A DNA stretch of 64,000 bases, from assembly GCF_004364245.1 (NCBI RefSeq), contig NZ_SOAV01000007.1, forward strand, positions 186,001 through 250,000. The letters run 5' to 3'. Under the pieces are notes generated by a model that saw only the letters and a program-made list of their open reading frames with translations, ran no database searches and had not been told where the DNA came from. Shown here in pieces: positions 50,984 through 58,139 of this stretch (positions are counted from its first letter, which is position 1; each line of letters opens with the position of its first letter). The translations under genes were made by a program, and so were the position numbers. Origin of the DNA: Streptomyces sp. BK208 (lineage in GTDB: Bacteria; Actinomycetota; Actinomycetes; Streptomycetales; Streptomycetaceae).

Positions 50984-51400
50984 CTACGCGGTGCGGGCCC
51001 GGCGCAGCCAGAACAGCGCCGACAGCGGCAGCAGCACCGGGATGAACAGGTAGCCCATCCCGTAGTCCGACCACACGGTCGCGTCGGGGAAGGCGGACGG
51101 CTCCACCAGCGTCCAGGTGCCGACCGTCAGGACGCCCACCAGCTCGGCGGCGCAGCACACCAGCGCCGCCCTGCGGGCCGTCTCGCCACCGCGCACCAGC
51201 GTGTACGTGATGAACCCGTAGACGACGCCCGCGACGGCCGACAGCGTGTAGGCGAGCGGCGCCCGGTCCAGCTCGGTCGCGATCTGGTACACGGACCGCG
51301 ACACGGCACCGACGACCATCACCCCGTACAGCCACACCAGCAGGATGCCGGGGCCGCTGATCAGCCGCTGCCCGGTCCGCTTCTCCTCCGTGGCCACCAC
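50984..51400 (-). CDS. Small integral membrane protein
   Basis: 138 residues with four hydrophobic helices (GILLVWLYGVMVVGAV, APLAYTLSAVAGVVYGF, AALVCCAAELVGVL, GMGYLFIPVLLPLSALFW). GTG 51400 and GTG 51397 are both possible, with GGGGAGG upstream. It begins one base after the stop of the other small membrane protein, so the two are an operon. No family recognised. Confidence 0.75.
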   Translation of the reverse strand: MVATEEKRTGQRLISGPGILLVWLYGVMVVGAVSRSVYQIATELDRAPLAYTLSAVAGVVYGFITYTLVRGGETARRAALVCCAAELVGVLTVGTWTLVEPSAFPDATVWSDYGMGYLFIPVLLPLSALFWLRRARTA

Positions 51401-51401
51401 G

Positions 51402-51761
51402 TCAGCCTCCCCAGATGTCGTACAGCCGGACCTCGAGGACGGCGAGGACGACACCGCCGGCGGCGACCGTCACCGAGCCCCAGCGGGTGCGCTCGGCCAG
51501 CGACATGAACCCCGCCGCCGGCACACAGGCGAAGGCGCCCAGCAGATACGCCACGAAGATCGTCGTGCCCTGCGCCGGTTCCTCGCCCCGCGCCAGCTGC
51601 ACCACGCCGATCACCAGCTGGATCAGCGCCAGCGCCGAGACCACGGCCATGCCGATGAAGTGCCAGTCCTTCGTCGGCTGGTCACGGTAGGCGGCCCAGC
51701 CGCACCAGGCGGCGAGCAGCAGCGCGGCGACGCCGGTCACCAGCGTCAGGACGTCAAGCAT
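51402..51761 (-). CDS. Small integral membrane protein
   Basis: 119 residues with four hydrophobic helices (MLDVLTLVTGVAALLLAAW, FIGMAVVSALALIQLVIGVV, TIFVAYLLGAFACVPAAG, VTVAAGGVVLAVLEV). The ATG at 51761 has TAGGCT ending seven bases upstream (minus strand 51774-51769) and is probably leaderless. Divergent from the HAD gene across only 60 bases. No family recognised. Confidence 0.75.
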   Translation of the reverse strand: MLDVLTLVTGVAALLLAAWCGWAAYRDQPTKDWHFIGMAVVSALALIQLVIGVVQLARGEEPAQGTTIFVAYLLGAFACVPAAGFMSLAERTRWGSVTVAAGGVVLAVLEVRLYDIWGG

Positions 51762-51821
51762 GGCAGCGAGCCTATTACGGCCCAAAAGGCCCGCCGTCCC
51801 CGGCCCCGTATGGTCGGGGAC

Positions 51822-52472
51822 ATGAAGCTCCACGCACAGGCCCTCCTGTTCGACAACGACGGCACCCTCGTCTCGACCCTCGCGTCCGTGCGCCGCTGCT
51901 GGACGCGCTGGGCCGTCGAGTACGGGATCACCGCCGAGCAGTTCGGGCAGGTCGAACTGCACGGCCGGCCGGCCGCCGAGATAGCCGCCGACCTGCTGCC
52001 CGCCGGAGTGGTCGCCGAGGCCGTCGCCCGGATCGAGCAGCTGGAGGTCGAGGACGTGCCCGCCGGAGGCGTGCGGCTGCTGCCCGGCACCCGCGCCTTC
52101 CTCGACGCGCTGCCCGCCGACCGCTGGGCCGTCGTCACCTCCGCCACCCGGCGGCTCGCCGAGGCACGGCTCGACGCCGTCGGCATCCTGCCCAAGACGC
52201 TCGTCGCCGCCGACGACATCACCCGCGGCAAGCCCGACCCCGAGCCCTACCTGCTCGGCGCGCGTGCCCTGGGTGTCGACCCGGCCGACTGCGTCGTCTT
52301 CGAGGACGCTCCCGCCGGGCTCCAGGCGGGTCGCGCCGCCGGCATGCGGACCGTGGCGTTGGCCACAACCCACCGGCCCGACGAACTCGACGCCGACCTG
52401 GTGGTCACCGACCTCTCGGCGTTGTCGGCACTGGTCACCGAGGGCGGGGTCGAGGTCACCGTCCGAGGCTGA
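51822..52472 (+). CDS. HAD-superfamily phosphatase, sugar-phosphatase-like
   Basis: 216 residues: motif I LLFDNDGTLVST (nucleophile Asp), motif II VVTSATRR, motif III with Lys (ITRGKPDPEPY), and motif IV CVVFEDAPAGLQAGRAA. This matches small-sugar phosphatases such as the beta-phosphoglucomutase/DOG branch. TATGGT at 51809-51814 ends seven bases before the ATG, with no Shine-Dalgarno sequence, so it is probably leaderless. Confidence 0.9.
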   Translation: MKLHAQALLFDNDGTLVSTLASVRRCWTRWAVEYGITAEQFGQVELHGRPAAEIAADLLPAGVVAEAVARIEQLEVEDVPAGGVRLLPGTRAFLDALPADRWAVVTSATRRLAEARLDAVGILPKTLVAADDITRGKPDPEPYLLGARALGVDPADCVVFEDAPAGLQAGRAAGMRTVALATTHRPDELDADLVVTDLSALSALVTEGGVEVTVRG

Positions 52473-52500
52473 GCGGCGCCCGGACGACCGGTCACCGTCC

Positions 52501-52527
52501 ACCGCTGTCCAGTATCCGGACAGCGGT
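52501..52527. promoter_or_regulatory. Perfect 10-bp inverted repeat upstream of the metNIQ leader
   Basis: ACCGCTGTCC (52501-52510) and GGACAGCGGT (52518-52527) flank a 7-base spacer AGTATCC. It could terminate the HAD transcript or bind a regulator of metNIQ, as it lies about 25 bases before a possible -10 box (TTTACT, 52552-52557). Confidence 0.5.
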
Positions 52528-52564
52528 CTCCGGACAGAGCCGTACGTCTGCTTTACTGATCCGC

Positions 52565-52654
52565 ATGAGCACCACGAGCGACCGCACCCCTGCGACCGAG
52601 GCGACCACGACGCCCGGTGCTCGTTGTATGTGCCGCCGAATGTGCGCCTTCTAG
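52565..52654 (+). CDS. 29-residue Cys-rich leader peptide upstream of metNIQ
   Basis: ATG 52565 to TAG 52654 encodes a short peptide ending GARCMCRRMCAF, with three Cys and two Met in the last nine residues. TTTACT ends seven bases before the ATG, so it is probably leaderless and translated at once. Short peptides with Cys or Met clusters before sulfur amino acid genes act in attenuation, where a ribosome stalling for charged Cys-tRNA changes downstream RNA structure. About 240 bases of leader follow before metN. Confidence 0.68.
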   Translation: MSTTSDRTPATEATTTPGARCMCRRMCAF

Positions 52655-52895
52655 AGGGCCCCCGCACCATCTGAGCCTCGCGCCCCGAAGCGAGCGCCCG
52701 CGCCCGTCCGTCCGCGCCCCACGCGCACGCGGCCGGGCCACGCCCCGCGCACACGTTTCTCCCCCGGTCCACCGCCATGGCGCACCGCCACCGCGAGAAC
52801 CGTGCCGCGTTCCGATGGGCCGAGAACCCGAAGAACAACGCCCCGTGCCCGGCGCCCACCACCGCGCCGCGCACTCGACAGTGACGGAAACCCAC

Positions 52896-53960
52896 GTGAT
52901 CACCACATCGGGCCTCACCAAGGTCTATCGTTCACGCGGCCGGGAGGTCACCGCCCTGGACGGCGTCGACCTGCACGTCCGCGAGGGCGAGGTGTACGGC
53001 GTCATCGGCCAGTCCGGCGCCGGCAAGTCCTCGCTCATCCGCTGCGTCAATCTCCTGGAGCGCCCCACCTCCGGCACGGTCACCGTCGCCGGGCAGGACC
53101 TCACCGCCCTGGCCGGGCGCGGCCCCCGCGCGGGCCGGGAACTGCGGCAGGCGCGCAGCCGTATCGGCATGGTCTTCCAGCACTTCAACCTGCTGTCCTC
53201 CCGGACGGTGCGGGACAACGTCGAACTGCCGCTGGAGATCCTCGGCACCTCCGGGAAGGAACGTTCCCGCAAGGCGCTGGAGCTGCTCGACCTGGTCGGC
53301 CTCGCCGACAAGGCCGGGGCCTACCCCGCCCAGCTCTCCGGCGGGCAGAAGCAGCGCGTCGGCATCGCCCGCGCCCTGGCCGGCGACCCCAAGGTCCTGC
53401 TGTCCGACGAGGCCACCAGCGCCCTCGACCCGGAGACCACCCGCTCCATCCTCCAGCTGCTGCGCGACCTGAACCGGCAGCTCGGTCTCACCGTCCTGCT
53501 CATCACCCACGAGATGGACGTCGTCAAGAGCATCTGCGACTCGGCCGCCCTCATGGACCGGGGCCGCATCGTCGAGTCGGGCACCGTCGGCGAACTCCTC
53601 GCCACCCCGGGCTCCGAACTGGCCGCCGCGCTCTTCCCGGTCGGCGGTGAGGCCTCCGGCGACGACCGCACCGTTCTGGACGTCACCTTCCACGGGGAGG
53701 CCGCGACCCAGCCCGTCGTCTCCCAGCTCTCGCGCACCTACAACATCGACATATCGATCCTCGGTGCCGCCATCGACACCGTCGGCGGTCTCCAGGTCGG
53801 CCGGATGCGCATCGAGCTGCCCGGCCGCTACGAGGACAACGTGGTGCCCGTCGGCTTCCTGCGTGAACAGGGGCTGCAGATCGACGTGGTGAACGGGACG
53901 CCGGACGCGTCGGCCGTCCCGGCCGCCCCCGCCTCGCTGGTGAAGGAAGGTGCCAAGTGA
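52896..53960 (+). CDS. metN: Methionine ABC transporter ATP-binding protein
   Basis: 354 residues: Walker A GQSGAGKSS, Q-loop VFQHFNLL, signature LSGGQKQRVGIARAL, Walker B VLLSDEATSALDP, and a C-terminal NIL domain (about 270-345) that senses methionine. The GTG at 52896 gives MITTSGLTKVY; GTG 52881 would add five residues. The stop overlaps the metI start by four bases. Confidence 0.95.
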   Translation: MITTSGLTKVYRSRGREVTALDGVDLHVREGEVYGVIGQSGAGKSSLIRCVNLLERPTSGTVTVAGQDLTALAGRGPRAGRELRQARSRIGMVFQHFNLLSSRTVRDNVELPLEILGTSGKERSRKALELLDLVGLADKAGAYPAQLSGGQKQRVGIARALAGDPKVLLSDEATSALDPETTRSILQLLRDLNRQLGLTVLLITHEMDVVKSICDSAALMDRGRIVESGTVGELLATPGSELAAALFPVGGEASGDDRTVLDVTFHGEAATQPVVSQLSRTYNIDISILGAAIDTVGGLQVGRMRIELPGRYEDNVVPVGFLREQGLQIDVVNGTPDASAVPAAPASLVKEGAK

Positions 53961-54694
53961 CCTGGTCGCAGATGCAGCCGCTGCTGGAGCAGGCCTCCTG
54001 GGAGACCCTGATCATGGTCGGCTGGTCCACCCTGATCGCGGTCGTCGCCGGGCTCCCGCTCGGTGTGCTCCTCGTCCTCACCGACCGGGGCGGACTGCTG
54101 CAGAACGTCGTGGTGAACAAGGTCATCGGCCAGATCGTGAACATCGGGCGCTCGATGCCGTTCATCATCCTCATGGTCGCGCTGATGAGCTTCACCCGCT
54201 GGATCACCGGCACCACCATCGGCAGCGAGGCCGCGATCGTGCCGCTCGCCATCGGCGGCATCCCGTTCTTCGCGCGACTCGTCGAGACCGCGGTGCGCGA
54301 GGTCGACGGCGGGCTCGTGGAGGCCGTGCAGTCCATGGGCGGCAGCACCTGGACCATCGTCCGCAAGGTCCTGGTCCCCGAGTCGCTCCCCTCGCTGATC
54401 GCCAGCACCACCACCACGATCATCGCGCTCATCGGCTACTCCGCCATGGCCGGCACCGTCGGCGGCGGCGGACTCGGCGACCTCGCCGTGCGCTACGGCT
54501 ACCAGCGGTTCGACCCCGGCTTCATGTGGATCACCGTCGCGCTCCTCGCCGTCGCCATCTCGCTCATCCAGTTCGCCGGCGACTACGCCGCCCGCGCACT
54601 GCACCGCCGCGGCGGACGCGGCGGCGCGGGTCCCAGGCTCCGCCTGCTCAAGGCCGAGGAGCCCGCCGCGGCCGACGTGAGCAAGGTCGCGTAA
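53957..54694 (+). CDS. metI: Methionine ABC transporter permease
   Basis: 245 residues with five or six membrane helices (TLIMVGWSTLIAVVAGLPLG; MPFIILMVALM) and the MetI EAA loop (EVDGGLVEAVQSMGGSTW). The GTG at 53957 overlaps the metN stop. It pairs with MetN to import methionine. Confidence 0.95.
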   Translation: MTWSQMQPLLEQASWETLIMVGWSTLIAVVAGLPLGVLLVLTDRGGLLQNVVVNKVIGQIVNIGRSMPFIILMVALMSFTRWITGTTIGSEAAIVPLAIGGIPFFARLVETAVREVDGGLVEAVQSMGGSTWTIVRKVLVPESLPSLIASTTTTIIALIGYSAMAGTVGGGGLGDLAVRYGYQRFDPGFMWITVALLAVAISLIQFAGDYAARALHRRGGRGGAGPRLRLLKAEEPAAADVSKVA

Positions 54695-54761
54695 CCCACC
54701 CCCAGGACTCCCCGGCCCTCACCCGGGACGGGGTCGCACCACCTCAGGAAAGGCACTTTTC

Positions 54762-55589
54762 GTGCGTAACACCGCCAAGATCACCACCGCCGTCCTCGCC
54801 GCCGGAGCCCTCACCCTCGGGCTCAGCGCCTGCGGCTCGGACAAGGACTCCGCCTCCGACACGTCCGGCCCGCTCGTCGTCGCCGCGACGCCCGTGCCGC
54901 ACGCCGAGATCCTCAACTACGTCAAGGACAACCTGGCGAAGAAGGAGGGCCTCGACCTGGAGGTCAAGGAGTTCACCGACTACGTCACGCCGAACACGGC
55001 GACGGAGGACGGCTCGGTGGGCGCCAACTACTTCCAGACCGAGCCCTACCTCGCGGACTTCAACAAGAAGAACGGCACCCACCTGAAGTCCGTCGCCTCG
55101 GTGCACCTGGAGCCCCTCGGCCTCTACTCCAAGAAGGCCGACAAGGTCGGTGACCTGAAGAACGGCGCGACCGTCGCCCTGCCCAACGACACGGTCACCG
55201 AGGCGCGCGCCCTGCAGCTGCTGGCGTCGGAGGGCCTGCTCACCCTCAAGGAGGGCGTCGGCAACTCGGCCACGACCGCCGACATCACCGAGAACCCGAA
55301 GGACCTCGAGTTCAAGGAGCTGGAGGCGGCCCAGACCCCCCGCGCCCTGAACGACGTCGACGCGGCCGTCATCAACGGCAACTTCGCCCTGGACGCCGAC
55401 CTCAAGCCCGCCAAGGACGCCCTCGTCCTGGAGTCCGCCGACGACAACCCGAACGTCAACCTGCTCGTCGTCAAGGAGGGCCAGGAGGACGACCCGCGGG
55501 TGAAGAAGCTCGCCAAGCTGCTCACCTCGCCCGAGGTGAAGAAGTTCATCGAGGACAACTACGCCGGGTCCGTGCTCCCCTCCTTCTGA
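54762..55589 (+). CDS. metQ: Methionine-binding lipoprotein
   Basis: 275 residues. Lipobox LSAC at Cys25 or so. The binding domain shows VAATPVPHAEILNYVKDNLA, DYVTPNTATEDG, SVGANYFQTEPY, and NDTVTEARALQLL, as in NlpA/MetQ. It captures methionine outside the membrane. The GTG at 54762 has AGGAAAGG upstream. A 13-bp hairpin at 55668-55707 follows. Confidence 0.95.
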   Translation: MRNTAKITTAVLAAGALTLGLSACGSDKDSASDTSGPLVVAATPVPHAEILNYVKDNLAKKEGLDLEVKEFTDYVTPNTATEDGSVGANYFQTEPYLADFNKKNGTHLKSVASVHLEPLGLYSKKADKVGDLKNGATVALPNDTVTEARALQLLASEGLLTLKEGVGNSATTADITENPKDLEFKELEAAQTPRALNDVDAAVINGNFALDADLKPAKDALVLESADDNPNVNLLVVKEGQEDDPRVKKLAKLLTSPEVKKFIEDNYAGSVLPSF

Positions 55590-55667
55590 CCGGTCCGGTC
55601 CCCCTGGTCCCTCCCGGTCCCTTCCGGTCGGTTGCGGGCCCTCCGGCCGGTCCCGACCCCGCGTCAC

Positions 55668-55707
55668 CCACCGGGTCCGCTCCGTGCTCACGGGGCGGAC
55701 CCGGTGG
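55668..55707 (+). terminator. Terminator after metQ
   Basis: A perfect 13-bp stem (55668-55680 with 55695-55707), with an inner CCGTG/CACGG stem in the loop. Confidence 0.9.
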
Positions 55708-55783
55708 TGCGGTTGAGTGCTTTCATGCTGCATGCTGGGCAGTTCGAGCAGTCCCCGACGGTCACCGGATTACGGAGCGGCGC

Positions 55784-56422
55784 ATGACGAGCACCTTCCC
55801 CAACATCTCCATCAGCACGGAGCGGTTGGTGCTGCGCCCCCTCGACGAGGACGACGTCCCCGCGCTGGCCGCGATGATGAACGACGAGCAGGTCGCCGCC
55901 TGGACCCACGTCCCCCAGCCCTTCACCGAGGACGACGCCGCCACCTGGATCGGCGAGTACGCCCCCGCCGAGCGCACCGGGGGCCGGGGCCTGGACCTCG
56001 CCGTCACCGAGTTCCTCACCCAGCGACTGGTCGGCGTCGTCCAGCTGACCAAGACCAACTGGCACGTACGGTCCACCGAACTCTCCTACATAGTGGCCCC
56101 CTGGGCCCGGGGTGAGGGGTACGCGTCCGAGGCGGCGCTCGCCACCGCCCAGTGGCTGTTCGGCGACCAGAAGTTCGAGCGCGTCGAGCTGCGCACCGCG
56201 GCCGACAACACCGCCTCCCAGCAGGTCGCCCAGAAGATCGGGTGCATCAGCGAAGGCGTACTGCGCGGCGCCTGCATGGCGCGCGTCCGCACCGACGACG
56301 GCGTCTGGTCGGACGTACGCACCGACTTCATCGTGTGGAGCCTGCTGCCGGAGGACCTCGAAGGCGCCACCGGAGAGCTGACCGACACCGACGGTTTCAC
56401 CACCTTCACGGACTGGAACTGA
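55784..56422 (+). CDS. GNAT N-acetyltransferase, RimJ/RimL type
   Basis: 212 residues: ERLVLRPLDEDDVPALAAM, LSYIVAPWARGEGYASEAAL, and VELRTAADNTASQQVAQKIG. The RimJ/RimL group acetylates protein N-termini or small amines; the substrate is not predictable. It lies between metQ and cobL with its own start region. Confidence 0.88.
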   Translation: MTSTFPNISISTERLVLRPLDEDDVPALAAMMNDEQVAAWTHVPQPFTEDDAATWIGEYAPAERTGGRGLDLAVTEFLTQRLVGVVQLTKTNWHVRSTELSYIVAPWARGEGYASEAALATAQWLFGDQKFERVELRTAADNTASQQVAQKIGCISEGVLRGACMARVRTDDGVWSDVRTDFIVWSLLPEDLEGATGELTDTDGFTTFTDWN

Positions 56423-56540
56423 CACACACGGGGACCACCGGCGCCGCCGCCCGGTCCCGGACCGCACCGGGTACGCTCACGGAGCGCGCCCGCGACGGTG
56501 TCACGATTACCACCTGCGAAAACCCTGGAGACTGACGACG

Positions 56541-57767
56541 ATGGCCGACCGGGTCACGGTGATCGGCTGGGACGGTTCGCCGCTGACCGCCGCGGCACGC
56601 TCCGCACTGGGTGCCGCCACCCTGGTGGCAGGCGCCGCACACCACCTGGCACTTCCCGAGGTACCGCCCGGCGCCGAACGCATCCGGCTCGGCAGCGTCG
56701 CCCTCGCCGCCCGCCGCCTCGCCGCCCACCGCGGCACGACGGTCGTCCTGGCCGACGGCGACCCCGGCTTCTTCGGCGTCGTACGCACCCTGCGTGCCCC
56801 CGAGTTCGGCCTCGAAGTGGAGGTCGTCCCCGCCGTCTCCTCGGTGGCCGCCGCCTTCGCCCGCGCCGGAATGCCCTGGGACGACGCCCACGTGGTGGTC
56901 GCCCACCCCCGCACCCTGCGACGCGCGGTGAATGTCTGCCGGGCCCACTCCAAGGTCGCGGTCCTCACCTCACCGGGCGCCGGTCCGGCCGAACTGGGCC
57001 TGCTGATGGAGGGCGTCCACCGCACCTTCGTCATCTGCGAGGAACTCGGCACCACCCGCGAACGCGTCACCGTCGTCACCTCCGACAAGGCCGCCGACCA
57101 CACCTGGCGCGACCCGAACGTCGTCATCGTGGCGGGCGGGAGCGCCGGTCCCGCCGTCGAGGGCGACGGCACCGGCTGGATCGCGGGCCGCGCGCCCGCC
57201 GGCGGCCCGCGCGGCTGGTCACTGCCCGCCTCGGCGTACGGCGGCGAACTGGGCGAGGGCGAGAGCGACCTGCTCCGCACCGCCCAACTGGCCCGGCTCG
57301 GGCCGCGCCTCGGCGATCTCGTGTGGGACATCGGCTGCGGCAGCGGCGCCTTCGCCACCGAGGCCGCGCGCGGCGGCGCCGCCGTCATCGCGGTGGACCG
57401 GGACCGGGAGGCCTGCGCGCGCACCGAGGCCACCGCACGGCACTTCGGCGTCCAGCTCCAGACCGTGCACGGCGACGCACCGCACATCCTGGAGAACCTC
57501 CCCGAACCGGACGTCGTCCGGGTCGGCGGCGGGGGAGCGGCCGTGGTCTCCGCGGTCGCCGACCGCCGCCCGCAGCGCATCGTCGCGCACGCCGCGACCC
57601 GCGACGCGGCCGAACTCGTCGGCAGGGACCTGACGGAGCACGGATACCGCGTCGAGTGCGCCCTGTTGCAGTCCGTGGAACTCGACACCCGGGCCTGGAC
57701 GGAGACGGAGCGGAGCGTGGCGTTCCTGCTCAGCGGAGAGATCGTGCGGCGCGAGGCGCCCCGTTGA
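56541..57767 (+). CDS. cobL: Precorrin-6Y C5,15-methyltransferase (decarboxylating), CbiE-CbiT fusion
   Basis: 408 residues. The N-terminal tetrapyrrole methylase domain (CbiE-like, VTVIGWDGSPLTAAARSAL, VVLADGDPGFFGV) is followed by a C-terminal SAM-dependent CbiT domain (VWDIGCGSGAFATEAAR). It methylates C5 and C15 and decarboxylates precorrin-6Y in cobalamin synthesis. Upstream of the BluB-CobT gene. Confidence 0.95.
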   Translation: MADRVTVIGWDGSPLTAAARSALGAATLVAGAAHHLALPEVPPGAERIRLGSVALAARRLAAHRGTTVVLADGDPGFFGVVRTLRAPEFGLEVEVVPAVSSVAAAFARAGMPWDDAHVVVAHPRTLRRAVNVCRAHSKVAVLTSPGAGPAELGLLMEGVHRTFVICEELGTTRERVTVVTSDKAADHTWRDPNVVIVAGGSAGPAVEGDGTGWIAGRAPAGGPRGWSLPASAYGGELGEGESDLLRTAQLARLGPRLGDLVWDIGCGSGAFATEAARGGAAVIAVDRDREACARTEATARHFGVQLQTVHGDAPHILENLPEPDVVRVGGGGAAVVSAVADRRPQRIVAHAATRDAAELVGRDLTEHGYRVECALLQSVELDTRAWTETERSVAFLLSGEIVRREAPR

Positions 57768-58139
57768 GGACCGACGACGACCGCGCCCCGTGATCGGTTG
57801 GTCATACCGCGCGGGGTAGGCTGGCGGATTGTTGTACCGCGTGCGGACACCCGGCTGTTCGTCGGGCGATGTCCGTAAAAAACCGTTCCTTCGGGGGTGG
57901 GCGCGGTACGGCAGAACCGGAGGACGCGCAACGTGGCGCAGTCCACAGCGAGCCGTCGCGGATCAAGCTGTCGTGGCGGGGGAACGACCGGGACAATGCC
58001 ACTCAATGGCTTTGTCGTCTTTTCCTGCGGGTCGTTCGTGCCGCTGGGCACGCACGCTCGTTCTCACTACGGGGCGGTCGGTGCGCCGTCCCGGGCGAGC
58101 TGGTCGTAGAAGCACTAACCGATGGGCGAGGGGTTACGC
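57768..58139 (+). other. 372-base region between cobL and the BluB-CobT gene
   Basis: TAGGCT at 57817-57822 is a likely -10 box. The leader of about 300 nt is lower in GC at wobble-like positions than neighbouring genes and contains one short open frame (listed). I searched by eye for cobalamin riboswitch conserved blocks (the B12 box) and did not find a convincing match. It could be a structured leader. Confidence 0.4.
57933..58109 (+). CDS. Possible small protein or leader, 58 residues
   Basis: GTG 57933 follows CCGGAGGACGCGCAAC, a good ribosome binding site. The peptide is Ser/Arg/Gly-rich (STASRRGSSCRGGGTTG, then PLNGFVVFSCGSFVPLG). Third positions are only about two-thirds G or C, against over 90 percent in neighbours, so this may be a non-coding leader instead. 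Not recognised. Confidence 0.3.
   Translation: MAQSTASRRGSSCRGGGTTGTMPLNGFVVFSCGSFVPLGTHARSHYGAVGAPSRASWS

Noticed and set aside
52655..52895. SAM riboswitch upstream of metN
   Set aside because: No recognisable S-box core; the Cys-rich peptide is the better-supported control element.
57768..58139. Cobalamin riboswitch upstream of the BluB-CobT gene
   Set aside because: I could not find the conserved B12-box and core blocks; the leader remains unexplained.
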